This document shows, piece by piece, positions 55,756 to 64,000 of a DNA stretch of 64,000 bases (its first letter is position 1; each line of letters begins with the position of its first letter). This DNA is from Profundibacter sp033851955 (lineage in GTDB: Bacteria; Pseudomonadota; Alphaproteobacteria; Rhodobacterales; Rhodobacteraceae): the NCBI GenBank assembly GCA_033851955.1, contig JAWSVK010000017.1, forward strand, positions 1 to 64,000, read 5' to 3'. Below the pieces are notes generated by a model. That model worked only from the letters and a program-made list of their open reading frames with translations, did not search any database and was not told the origin of the DNA. A program made the translations under genes and the position numbers.

Positions 55756-56943
55756 ATGGACCTGTCCTATTCGAAAGGCGAACTTGCGTTTCAATCAGAA
55801 GTGCGAGTTTTTCTGACAGATAAACTGCCAGAGCATATCAGCACACCGGTGCGCGCAGGTGGCGAGCTGTCTGGTGACTTGATGCAAGAATGGCATCGTA
55901 TTTTGTCCGCCAAAGGCTGGCTCGCGACCACTTGGCCAAAAGAACATGGCGGACCAGGTTGGACCCCTGTTGAAAAGCATATTTTCGATGAGGAATGCAG
56001 CCGATTTCATGCCCCGCGGATTGTACCTTTCGGGCTGGCGATGTTGGGGTCTGTGATCATCAACTTTGGTAACGACAAGCAAAAGAATGAAGTGCTGCCC
56101 AAAATCCTGTCTGCCGAAGATTGGTGGTGTCAGGGTTATTCTGAACCGGGGGCTGGATCAGACCTTGCCAGCCTAAAAACAACGGCGGATCGTGACGGCG
56201 ATGAGTATGTGATCAACGGTCAAAAAACTTGGACTACGTTGGGGCAATACGCCAATAAGATATTCTGCCTTGTGCGCACTGACAAAACTGCCAAACCCCA
56301 ACGCGGGATTAGCTTTGTTCTGGTCGACTTGGACACACCGGGTATCGAAATGCGCCCGATCCGCCTGATTGAGGGCGGATTTGAGGTCAACGAAGTATTC
56401 TTTACCGACGTGCGCATCCCCGTTGAAAACCTTGTTGGTGAGGAAAATGCGGGCTGGACGATTGCCAAGTTTTTGCTGACGCACGAACGCACCGGCATCG
56501 CACAAGTCGGCCACTCGATGCAGACTTTGGAAGAGCTAAAGGCGCTGGCACGCAGGGTGAAACGCGACGGTAAGTCTTTGATTGAAGACCCGTTGTTTGC
56601 CGCGCGTATTGCGCGGGTCGAATCCGATCTGGAAGCGATGAAGATCACCAATCTGCGGATGCTCTTTCAGGCGCAAAAACAAGGTAACCCCGGCCCTGAA
56701 ACCTCTATTCTAAAAATCAAGGGCACTTTGATTGGTCAAGAATTGCGTGACCTTGCCCGTCGCGCCCTTGGCCCTTCGGCAGCTCCATTCCCGGGGCATG
56801 TCACAGACGGGAACCTTGCGTTGTCACCGCCAGACACAGCCAATCATGCGGCGCGATATTTCAACAATCGTAAAACCTCGATCTTTGGGGGCTCAAACGA
56901 AATCCAACGCAACATTCTAACCAAAACAATGCTGGAGCTGTGA
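55756..56943 (+). CDS. acyl-CoA dehydrogenase, large-subunit type
   Basis: 395 residues, FAD-dependent. It contains WCQGYSEPGAGSDLASLKT, INGQKTWTTLGQYA and, near the C-terminus, SIFGGSNEIQRNILTK. It resembles the large subunit of PimC/PimD-like heterodimeric dehydrogenases, which introduce the 2,3 double bond in dicarboxyl- or alicyclic acyl-CoAs. It is 1 base from the partner gene downstream. Confidence 0.9.
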   Translation: MDLSYSKGELAFQSEVRVFLTDKLPEHISTPVRAGGELSGDLMQEWHRILSAKGWLATTWPKEHGGPGWTPVEKHIFDEECSRFHAPRIVPFGLAMLGSVIINFGNDKQKNEVLPKILSAEDWWCQGYSEPGAGSDLASLKTTADRDGDEYVINGQKTWTTLGQYANKIFCLVRTDKTAKPQRGISFVLVDLDTPGIEMRPIRLIEGGFEVNEVFFTDVRIPVENLVGEENAGWTIAKFLLTHERTGIAQVGHSMQTLEELKALARRVKRDGKSLIEDPLFAARIARVESDLEAMKITNLRMLFQAQKQGNPGPETSILKIKGTLIGQELRDLARRALGPSAAPFPGHVTDGNLALSPPDTANHAARYFNNRKTSIFGGSNEIQRNILTKTMLEL

Positions 56944-56944
56944 G

Positions 56945-58015
56945 ATGAACTTTGATCTGACCGAAGACCGCCAGATGGTATCCGATACGCTCAAGCGGTA
57001 TCTGGCTGAACAATATAATGTCGAAGCCCGCAACAAATTGGCTTATGACGCGCCGTTTCATGCGCCTGCGAAATGGGACGAAATGGCCGGCCTTGGCATT
57101 ACGGGTGTTTTGGTGCCAGAAAACGCTGGCGGTTATGGCGGCACAGGATTTGATATCACTGTAGTATTTGAGGCGCTTGGACGCGAACTGTGCCCAGAGC
57201 CATTTTTGGGCCTGTTGATGGCAAGCCGCTTGTTGCTGGCAGCGGGCGCAAATCAGGATGACTTGGTTGATGGCTCAGTTCGTTATGCGGTCGGGATCAG
57301 CGAAATCAACGCGCCCTATAGCGTGGAATTTGCTGAAACCACGGCCACAGAAAAGGGCGATGCCTATATCCTAAATGGCCGCAAAAGCACCGTCTACGGT
57401 GGACAGATTGCCGACAAGTTTTTGATCGAGGCAAAGCTGAACGGGAAATCTGGTGTCTTTTTGGTGGATGCAGCCAAGGCTGACGTGACTGGGTACGGCA
57501 TGATTGATGGGGCCGGTGCAGCTGAGGTTATCCTCGAAGATACACCCGCAATTCTAGTTCAAGCCAACGCCAAAGAAGCAATTGATGCCGCGATCAACGC
57601 GGGGCGTCTGGCCTTGTGTGCCGAAGCGGTTGGTGTGATGGGCGCAGTATATGAAATCTTGCTCGACTATCTACGGACCCGCAAACAGTTTGGTGTTCCG
57701 ATTGGGAAATTCCAGGTCTTGCAACACCGGACGGTTGATTTGCTGACTGAAATTGAACAAGCCCGTTCCATAACGATCAGTGCCAGTGCTAGTCTTGATG
57801 AGACGGACGCTGGGCACAAATGTGCGATGGCCAAAAATTTGATTGGCCGCGCAGCGCGTTTGGTCGCTGAAGACTCTATTCAAATGCATGGTGGCATAGC
57901 GATGACCTGGGAATATTCCGTGTCACACTATGCAAAACGTTTGATTATGATTGATCATCAACTGGGCGATACAGACCATTGCCTGACAGAAATCACGCGA
58001 GGCTACGCTGCCTAA
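56945..58015 (+). CDS. acyl-CoA dehydrogenase, small-subunit type
   Basis: 356 residues with the acyl-CoA dehydrogenase fold. It has FDLTEDRQMVSDTLKRYL at the start, LRTRKQFGVPIGKFQVLQHR and MHGGIAMTWEYSVSHYAKRL near the end. The pattern of paired dehydrogenases, one shorter, recalls PimC/PimD. No separate ETF genes occur here. It closes the operon. Confidence 0.9.
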   Translation: MNFDLTEDRQMVSDTLKRYLAEQYNVEARNKLAYDAPFHAPAKWDEMAGLGITGVLVPENAGGYGGTGFDITVVFEALGRELCPEPFLGLLMASRLLLAAGANQDDLVDGSVRYAVGISEINAPYSVEFAETTATEKGDAYILNGRKSTVYGGQIADKFLIEAKLNGKSGVFLVDAAKADVTGYGMIDGAGAAEVILEDTPAILVQANAKEAIDAAINAGRLALCAEAVGVMGAVYEILLDYLRTRKQFGVPIGKFQVLQHRTVDLLTEIEQARSITISASASLDETDAGHKCAMAKNLIGRAARLVAEDSIQMHGGIAMTWEYSVSHYAKRLIMIDHQLGDTDHCLTEITRGYAA

Positions 58016-58385
58016 GCACCAAAGAGGCGTATGCAAGTTTTTATACGCTATTTGACCTACCGCTATCGGCCCATCAACCAGCCAATGAAAATTATTTGGC
58101 TGTCTGATTGGTTGGGTTGGTCGGTTTTTAGGGCGGTGCGCTGGACTGACGTTTATTCGTTTTGACTGTCGGCGGTTATTCCGGCAGCACGCTCGGTGTG
58201 AATCAAAGTTATCTGGTCAAATTCGCTCATGTTTTAATATAAAAGCCCAAATAATGGGCAGATAATTCCGCAATGTGAAGATTATTTCTAAAACATTTGA
58301 CAGGCCGGAAAAAACCTTCTTAACTCCCTTTGTAATGAGTGGAAATATTTTCCGCACGTCACAAAGCTTCTTGGGAGGAGATATC
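58016..58385. other. intergenic control region before the second HAAT importer
   Basis: 370 bases without a gene. Near its left end, GCGTAT / ATACGC (58027-58048) and AGCCAA / TTGGCT (58080-58101) may end the dehydrogenase transcript. Near its right end lie palindrome copy 2 and the ribosome site GGGAGGAG of the binding-protein gene. Confidence 0.45.
58337..58357. promoter_or_regulatory. 21-bp palindrome, copy 2
   Basis: GAGTGGAAA-TAT-TTTCCGCAC lies 29 bases before the binding-protein ATG. Its right arm matches copy 1 exactly and its left arm fits the inferred consensus GTGCGGAAA at 7 of 9 bases. The position, close to the start, suits repression. Confidence 0.6.
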
Positions 58386-59618
58386 ATGAAAAGAATTATG
58401 TCGGCTGCATTGGCAGCTATGGTTTTGGCTGTGCCCGCAGGGCAGGCAATGTCTGAAACACTAAAGATTGCATTTATCGACCCGCTATCCGGGCCATTTG
58501 GGGGAACCGGTGATGCCGGCTTGCGCCATTGGGAACATGCGGCGAATTTGGTGAACGCTGACGACGGCGTCAACGGTAATCAAGTCGAGATCATTGGTTT
58601 TGACAACAAAATCAACCCAAAAGAATCTTTGATCCAATTGCAAAAAGCGATTGATCAAGGCGTTCGTTACATCGCACAAGGCAACGGATCATCTGTTGCG
58701 TCAGCGCTTATTGATGCGATCGACAAGCACAACAAACGTAACCCCGGCGAAGAAGTTCTGTTCCTGAATTACGCCGCTGTTGACCCAGTATTCACCAACG
58801 ACCGTTGTTCTTTCTGGCATTTCCGGTTCGATTCGGATGCTGACATGAAAATGGAAGCTGTGACGGACTGGATCAACAACAAGCCAGAAATCAAAAAAGT
58901 CTATATCATCGGCCAAGACTACAGCTTTGGTAAAGCGGTTGCCGCGGCAGCTGTAAAAATGATCGGCGAAAAGCGTCCGGACATTGAAATCGTTGGCAAC
59001 GAGCTTCACCCACTTGGCAAAGTGAAAGACTTTACGCCATACATTCAGAAAATGATCAGCTCCGAAGCGGATGCGGTTATCACTGGTAACTGGGGCGCTG
59101 ACATGGTGCTGCTGGTTAAGGCTGCGACGTCTTCGGGTCACGATGTGCCATACCTAACATATTATGCTGGCGGTCTAGGGGCTGCTGCTGCCATGGGTGA
59201 GGGCGCTGTTGGCCGGGTTCTGACGGTTTCTGAGGTCAATACCAATCTGGACACACCTGGTGCTCAAGATGAGTTGATCGATGGGTTTGAAGACAAGTAC
59301 ACAGAAATTTCATATTACTACCAACGTGTCTTCAATGCGATGAACATGCTTGATATGGCAGCCACCAAGGCTGACAGTATCGATCCTACTAAAGTGGCCA
59401 TGGCACTTGAGGGAATGGAATACGAAACGCCCTACGGCACTGTCACTATGCGGGCTGATAACCACCAGATACTGCAGTCGCTTTACATGTCGACTTTTAG
59501 CAAAGACGTGAAGCGCGATGTTGAGAAAACAGGTCTTGGCTGGGTTTCGGGCGAGGGCGATAAAATCGAAGCCGCTGACACCGCCATGGAAACATCTTGC
59601 AAGATGTCGCGCCCTTAA
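58386..59618 (+). CDS. HAAT-type periplasmic binding protein, second importer
   Basis: About 410 residues with a signal peptide (ending GQAMSE) and the mature start TLKIAFIDPLSGPFGGTGD, a type I binding protein (Peripla_BP_6). The ATG at 58386 follows GGGAGGAG. It delivers its ligand to the LivHMGF-like transporter encoded next. Ligases and dehydrogenases nearby suggest a carboxylic acid rather than an amino acid. Confidence 0.93.
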   Translation: MKRIMSAALAAMVLAVPAGQAMSETLKIAFIDPLSGPFGGTGDAGLRHWEHAANLVNADDGVNGNQVEIIGFDNKINPKESLIQLQKAIDQGVRYIAQGNGSSVASALIDAIDKHNKRNPGEEVLFLNYAAVDPVFTNDRCSFWHFRFDSDADMKMEAVTDWINNKPEIKKVYIIGQDYSFGKAVAAAAVKMIGEKRPDIEIVGNELHPLGKVKDFTPYIQKMISSEADAVITGNWGADMVLLVKAATSSGHDVPYLTYYAGGLGAAAAMGEGAVGRVLTVSEVNTNLDTPGAQDELIDGFEDKYTEISYYYQRVFNAMNMLDMAATKADSIDPTKVAMALEGMEYETPYGTVTMRADNHQILQSLYMSTFSKDVKRDVEKTGLGWVSGEGDKIEAADTAMETSCKMSRP

Positions 59619-59648
59619 TCCGGTTCACATTCTAGCACGTAATTGAAA

Positions 59649-59673
59649 GAGCGCAGCTTGCAAAGCTGCGCTC
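59649..59673 (+). terminator. stem-loop after binding-protein gene
   Basis: A perfect 11-bp stem GAGCGCAGCTT / AAGCTGCGCTC with a GCA loop lies between the binding-protein stop and the permease start. The tail is CTTTG, so termination would be partial. Confidence 0.75.
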
Positions 59674-59692
59674 CTTTGACAAAGGGAAAGTC

Positions 59693-60625
59693 ATGGAAAC
59701 CATTCTTTTTTCACTCCTGAACGGGGTGATTTACGGATTGCTGCTGTTTATGTTGTCTAGTGGCCTAACGCTGATCTTCAGCATGATGGGCATTCTGAAT
59801 TTTGCTCATGCCAGCTTCTACATGCTGGGGGCCTATTTTGCATACAGTTTCACCCAAGTTACCAGCTTTTGGCTCGCACTCATATTCGCGCCAATACTGG
59901 TAGGTCTATTTGGGGCTGCGGTTGAGCGGTGGGGCCTGCGAAAGGTGCACGCAAACGGCCACGTCGCCGAGTTGTTGTTCACATTTGGACTGGCCTATCT
60001 GATTGACGAAGTGGTCAAGATCATTTGGGGCAAAAACACGGTAGACTACCAAATTCCGCACGCTCTTGATTTCCCTCTTTTCGAACTTTTCGGGGCGCAG
60101 TACCCCGCTTATAGGATGTTTATTCTTGTTGTTGCTGTGGCCATGTTGGCAGTGCTTTGGTACTTGTTAAAACGCACTCGGATTGGGCTGATCATTCAAG
60201 CCTCTTTGACACATCCGCATATGGTTGGCCACTTAGGTCACAACGTGCCAAGAATCTTTATGGCCGTATTTGGCGCAGGTTGTGCGCTGGCGGCTTTGGC
60301 TGGCGTGATCGGCGGGAATTATCTTACGACTGAACCGTCAATGGCTACATTCATGGGGCCAGTGGTCTTTGTTGTCGTGGTTGTTGGGGGGCTTGGTAGT
60401 CTTGAGGGCGCGTTTATCGCATCCTTGTTGATTGGCCTGATGCAGACGTTCGCCATTTCAATCAGCGCCAGTTTTGGCGACATATTTGGCTGGGCAGGGC
60501 TCTCGCCGACCAGCGAACTTGGGAGCATCACCATATCGTCTTTGGCGCCGATGCTGCCATTTCTGATGTTGGTCCTGATCCTTATGATCCGACCCAACGG
60601 CTTGATGGGGACACGTGAAGTATGA
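59693..60625 (+). CDS. HAAT permease (LivH-like)
   Basis: 310 residues, eight or so transmembrane segments, with LivH motifs SMMGILNFAHASFYMLGAYF and the GGLGSLEGAFIASLLIG region. It forms the pore with the LivM-like protein. Overlaps the next gene by ATGA. Confidence 0.93.
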   Translation: METILFSLLNGVIYGLLLFMLSSGLTLIFSMMGILNFAHASFYMLGAYFAYSFTQVTSFWLALIFAPILVGLFGAAVERWGLRKVHANGHVAELLFTFGLAYLIDEVVKIIWGKNTVDYQIPHALDFPLFELFGAQYPAYRMFILVVAVAMLAVLWYLLKRTRIGLIIQASLTHPHMVGHLGHNVPRIFMAVFGAGCALAALAGVIGGNYLTTEPSMATFMGPVVFVVVVVGGLGSLEGAFIASLLIGLMQTFAISISASFGDIFGWAGLSPTSELGSITISSLAPMLPFLMLVLILMIRPNGLMGTREV

Positions 60626-61896
60626 CCGATAATATATCAATCTCGCCAGTGAATCTGGCTCCAACAAGCGCTGAAAAATTTCGTGCACGCATAGTTCCGC
60701 TGTTGTTTATGGTGGCTATATTGCTTGTGATACCGCTGTTTTCTCCATCACGAACAGCGTATTCATTGCTCGCGGCAATCGGCATCAACATTGTCTTTGC
60801 TCTGTCCTACAACATGTTACTTGGACGGGGCGGGTTGCTGTCCTTTGGACACGCGGTTTACTTCGGCTTGGGTGGCTATGCAGCAATGCACGCTATGCGC
60901 GCAGTTGAGCTGGGCGAAAGCGGATTTTGGTCGGGCTTTCCGATCTTTGGTTTGCCCATCGTCGGCTTTGCCGCCGGTGCACTGGCAGGAGCTATAATTG
61001 GTTGGCCGTCGTGCCGCCGCTCTGGCACACCTTTTGCCATGATATCCCTTGGCGTCGCTGAACTGATAGCGGCGGCTGGGTTTATGTTTGCGTCCGTCTT
61101 TGGCGGCGAAGAAGGCATCACCGGCGATCGCATGAACGGTCCAGAACTGTTCGGGCTTTCCATGGGGCCGCTCAGCGATATCTATATCTTTATCGCGGTC
61201 TGGACGTTCATTGGCACGGCATCCATGTATGCCTTTACTAGAACCCCGCTTGGTAAACTGTCCGAAGCCACCCGCGACAACCCTGAACGCGTGCAATTCA
61301 TTGGCTTCTCGCCTGTGCGCATCCGCTACATGGTCTTCATCTTTGCTGGCGCTTTTGCCGGGATGGCTGGTGCAATGGCTGCTGTGAACTATGAAATCTT
61401 CACACCAGATGCTTTGTCCTTGAACCCGTCGGGCTTTGTTCTGCTGATGGCTTACATCGGGGGCATCCGCTATTTCCCTGGACCAATCGTTGGGGCAATC
61501 GTGCTGACGCTCATGCAGTCTATGTTGTCAGATTTCACCGAAGCTTGGTTGCTATACCTCGGCGTTCTGTTCATCTCGATCGTAACCTTTGCGCCCTCTG
61601 GCCTATCAGGCGTCATGTATGGATCTTACACGGCGGTTCGGCAGGAAGGTTTGGGCGGTTCACTTCAAAAAGTGAAACTAAAGCTGCCAGCATTTACGCT
61701 GATCTTTCTCGGAATGCTTGTGTTGATTGAAACCTCTGTTCGCAAGTCCAATGGTCATGGTGAGGTGTTTGAATTCTTCGGCTTATCTCTGCCGTTCACC
61801 TCGCCAATAACTTGGCTTTTGATAGCTGGCCCAATCATTGCAGGCGTCGCTTTGCTCTGGAAAGCAAAAACCGATGATCAAGGAGATCAACCATGA
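60622..61896 (+). CDS. HAAT permease (LivM-like)
   Basis: 424 residues with the LivM signature GRGGLLSFGHAVYFGLGGYAAMH and LSEATRDNPERVQFIGFS loop. It is longer than typical LivM because of an extra C-terminal pair of hydrophobic segments (about 355-415). Both ends overlap neighbours by 4 bases. Confidence 0.92.
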   Translation: MTDNISISPVNLAPTSAEKFRARIVPLLFMVAILLVIPLFSPSRTAYSLLAAIGINIVFALSYNMLLGRGGLLSFGHAVYFGLGGYAAMHAMRAVELGESGFWSGFPIFGLPIVGFAAGALAGAIIGWPSCRRSGTPFAMISLGVAELIAAAGFMFASVFGGEEGITGDRMNGPELFGLSMGPLSDIYIFIAVWTFIGTASMYAFTRTPLGKLSEATRDNPERVQFIGFSPVRIRYMVFIFAGAFAGMAGAMAAVNYEIFTPDALSLNPSGFVLLMAYIGGIRYFPGPIVGAIVLTLMQSMLSDFTEAWLLYLGVLFISIVTFAPSGLSGVMYGSYTAVRQEGLGGSLQKVKLKLPAFTLIFLGMLVLIETSVRKSNGHGEVFEFFGLSLPFTSPITWLLIAGPIIAGVALLWKAKTDDQGDQP

Positions 61897-62651
61897 CAAA
61901 TCCGGCAATAGGTTTAGCTGCACTGCACAAAAGCTTTGGTCCAGCCCATATCATTCGTGGCGTAGATTTGGATGTAACCAAGGGTGAACGCCACGCCATC
62001 ATTGGGCCAAACGGCGCTGGAAAATCGACACTTTTCAATTTGATTTCCGGTCTGTTTAAACCCTCTGAAGGGATGATCACACGGGACGGCGTTGAAATTT
62101 CCGGCATGGCAGCTCACGAGATAACCCGACTGGGATTGTCGCGCAGCTTTCAGGTTTCGAACATCTTTGCAAATATGAGTGTTCGGGAAAACGTGCGCTG
62201 TGGTGTGCTCTACTCAATGGGCTACGGATATAGCTTTTGGCGCAATATCGGGAACCTGAAAACTGTTCAGGAAAAGACCGCCGAGATTTTGGAAAAGGTC
62301 GAGCTGATCGACAAGGCCGATGTTCCGGCCGTTCTTTTGCCTTATGCAGATCAACGCACCTTGGAAATCGCTATGACCATCGCGGGGGGGGCTGACGTTA
62401 TCCTGTTGGATGAGCCAACCGCCGGCATGAGCAACTCGGAAACCGAACGCGCTGTGGACCTAATCCGACGCGCAACCGAGGGCAAAACCTTGCTGATCGT
62501 CGAGCACGACATGGGTGTGGTATTTGATCTGGCCGACCGGATCAGCGTGCTGGTCTACGGCGAAATTATTGCGACAGGCAAACCAAGTGAAATTCGGGGC
62601 AATCCAAAGGTCCGTGAAGCCTATCTGGGCGACGAAGCCGACGCACATTAG
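61893..62651 (+). CDS. HAAT ATPase (LivG-like)
   Basis: 252 residues with Walker A GPNGAGKST, Walker B ILLDEPTAGMSNSE and H-loop LIVEHDMGVVFDLADR. The signature region reads LPYADQRTLEIAM, the usual LivG variant of LSGGQ. Works with the LivF-like ATPase. Confidence 0.93.
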   Translation: MTNPAIGLAALHKSFGPAHIIRGVDLDVTKGERHAIIGPNGAGKSTLFNLISGLFKPSEGMITRDGVEISGMAAHEITRLGLSRSFQVSNIFANMSVRENVRCGVLYSMGYGYSFWRNIGNLKTVQEKTAEILEKVELIDKADVPAVLLPYADQRTLEIAMTIAGGADVILLDEPTAGMSNSETERAVDLIRRATEGKTLLIVEHDMGVVFDLADRISVLVYGEIIATGKPSEIRGNPKVREAYLGDEADAH

Positions 62652-62667
62652 AACAAGGATCTTCTGC

Positions 62668-63381
62668 ATGAATACCATCGAACCGATGCTAAAAGTCGAA
62701 AACCTAAATGCCTATTACGGCAAAAGCCATGTGCTGCGTGGGGTGAATCTTGAGATTAAACCGGGTGAAGTTATTGCGCTGTTGGGGCGCAATGGCGTGG
62801 GCCGCTCAACAACAGCCAAAGCCATCATGGGAGAGGTCGTGCCGAAAGGGCAAATCACCTTTAAGGGCGAGCCAATCGCAGGGTTGGAAAGCCATCTGAT
62901 CGCCCAAAAAGGGTTGGGCTATGTGCCGGAACACCGCGACATTTTCCCAACGATGACGGTGCGCGAAAACCTGATCCTAGGGATCAAAGACATGAAGCAC
63001 AAAGGTCGCTGGAGCATAGAAGATGTTCTAGAGATGTTTCCGAACCTTCAAGAACGTGCAGACACGCAGGCTGGTGTTCTTTCGGGTGGCGAAAAGCAAA
63101 TGCTTACGATTTGCCGTACTTTAATGGGCGACCCTGATCTGATTATCATTGATGAACCAACAGAGGGTCTGGCCCCCAAAATCGTGCACCAAGTCGGTGA
63201 TTTGATTTCAACCATCGCCAAAGCAGGCGTCGCGATTATGTTGGTAGAACAAAAACTGTCCATCGCGCTACGCATTGCTGACAGGGTGTTTGTCATGGGG
63301 CATGGCGAAATCGTCTTTTCCGGCACACCTAAAGAGTTCCAAGATAATGCCGATGTTCGGGCTGAATGGTTGGAAGTCTGA
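62668..63381 (+). CDS. HAAT ATPase (LivF-like) with Arg in Walker A
   Basis: About 237 residues. The Walker A motif reads GRNGVGRST, with Arg in place of the conserved Lys. Signature LSGGEKQML and Walker B IIIDEPTEGLAP are normal. I recall such GRNGVGRST forms in some LivF proteins, so this is probably a natural subfamily rather than a mutation. The ATG at 62668 gives MNTIEPMLKVENLNAYYGK. Confidence 0.9.
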   Translation: MNTIEPMLKVENLNAYYGKSHVLRGVNLEIKPGEVIALLGRNGVGRSTTAKAIMGEVVPKGQITFKGEPIAGLESHLIAQKGLGYVPEHRDIFPTMTVRENLILGIKDMKHKGRWSIEDVLEMFPNLQERADTQAGVLSGGEKQMLTICRTLMGDPDLIIIDEPTEGLAPKIVHQVGDLISTIAKAGVAIMLVEQKLSIALRIADRVFVMGHGEIVFSGTPKEFQDNADVRAEWLEV

Positions 63382-63473
63382 CCCTCAAACTGGCGGCGTT
63401 CAAGTGCAGTTAGACAGATGGCTGGCTTGAACGGCGCTGGGGTAAAGTTGGTGTCTTAAGCGCCGAACGGTCA

Positions 63474-64000
63474 TCAGCCTTTGGTGCGCTTGGTGTTGGG
63501 GCGTAACAGTCCTTCTTGCGCTACGCTGGCCACCATTTGACCGTCCTGATTGTAGATCGTGCCGCGTGTGAAGCCGCGAGCGCCACCCGTAAAGGGTGCA
63601 TCCATTGAGTACAGGTGCCAATCTTCAAACTGTATAGGCGCATGGAACCACATTGCATGATCAAGGCTGGCCATCATCACCTCGCCCTTGAGCCATGTCA
63701 GCCCATGCGGAAGTAGTGATGAGCCAAGCAAGCTCATATCAGAGGCATAGGCGAGCAAACAATGTTGCATTTGCGGCCCTTGGCCTTTGGCCGCCTCCAG
63801 ACGAATCCAAGTGTGGTTTCGATCGTCTTGTGGGGTTGGATTAGTCATATCCCGCGGATCAACTTCGCGGACTTCGATCGGGCGAGGGCGCAAAAACTCG
63901 GCGCGCATTTTTTCAGGAATTTTGTGAGCAATGCTCTCACGAATTTGCGCGCGGGTTTTTAACCCCTCAGGGCCTTCGACGTCTGGCATCTGGTGTTGAT
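63474..64000 (-). CDS. tesB: acyl-CoA thioesterase II TesB, C-terminal part
   Basis: The last 175 or so residues of a TesB-type double-hotdog thioesterase, continuing beyond the window. Seen here are HQMPDVEGPEGLK, the second-hotdog segment ASLDHAMWFHAPIQFEDWHL, and GARGFTRGTIYNQDGQMVAS near the end. TesB hydrolyses medium and long acyl-CoAs. It is convergent with the importer and fits acyl-CoA metabolism. The true start lies outside. Confidence 0.9.
   Translation of the reverse strand, partial: QHQMPDVEGPEGLKTRAQIRESIAHKIPEKMRAEFLRPRPIEVREVDPRDMTNPTPQDDRNHTWIRLEAAKGQGPQMQHCLLAYASDMSLLGSSLLPHGLTWLKGEVMMASLDHAMWFHAPIQFEDWHLYSMDAPFTGGARGFTRGTIYNQDGQMVASVAQEGLLRPNTKRTKG

Overview
The window looks like a chromosomal or megaplasmid segment of a marine alphaproteobacterium, most likely in the Rhodobacterales (Roseobacter group). 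That is inferred from the gene styles: ureDAB-x-CEFG facing urtABCDE, bioMNY, many amino-acid-type and sugar-type ABC importers, and several catabolic islands with their own regulators. Nearly all genes are catabolic or transport genes. I see no rRNA, tRNA, CRISPR array, phage or replication module. Damaged insertion sequences are frequent at block boundaries.

Layout. (1) 1-3.4 kb: a transglutaminase/DUF3857 membrane protein between IS remnants. (2) 3.4-13.8 kb: a minus-strand cluster with an SDR, a coniferyl-alcohol-dehydrogenase-like SDR, two related aromatic-type aldehyde dehydrogenases, a complete HAAT-type ABC importer and a divergent AraC regulator. It probably imports and oxidises an aromatic (phenylpropanoid-like) compound, and it also holds a dead SnoaL-like gene. 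(3) 13.9-25.6 kb: urease genes ureDAB-orf-CEFG, divergent from urea importer urtABCDE. (4) 25.7-27.7 kb: one IS3-family element sitting inside another, with short related palindromic inserts in their transposase genes, then an IS6 remnant. (5) 27.7-40.5 kb: a LysR regulator, pxpA, a stand-alone biotin carrier, a biotin carboxylase, urea-carboxylase-like pxpB/pxpC, a sugar-type ABC importer with a TorT-like binding protein, a PuuR-like regulator, gabT and gabD. Together these could hydrolyse a lactam and send the product through GABA to succinate. (6) 40.7-45.6 kb: biotin transporter bioMNY and a nitroreductase, convergent with a thiolase and a short acyl-CoA ligase that recall Bacillus yhfS-yhfT-yhfU(bioY). 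(7) 45.8-51.1 kb: an iron alcohol dehydrogenase, a thioesterase, a dead MBL-fold gene, an Asp/Glu-racemase-family protein, an M24 hydrolase and creatinase. (8) 51.4-64 kb: an IclR regulator, two acyl-CoA ligases, a paired acyl-CoA dehydrogenase, a second HAAT-type importer and a TesB thioesterase cut by the window end. This is probably uptake and beta-oxidation of an organic acid.

How it fits together: creatinase makes urea and sarcosine, urt imports urea and urease releases ammonia, so creatine and urea nitrogen can converge. BioMNY could feed the biotin-dependent enzyme of block 5. A near-identical 21-bp palindrome lies in front of two operons of block 8. Stem-loops follow three of the four binding-protein genes. 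All functional assignments come from reading protein motifs by eye; no database search was run.
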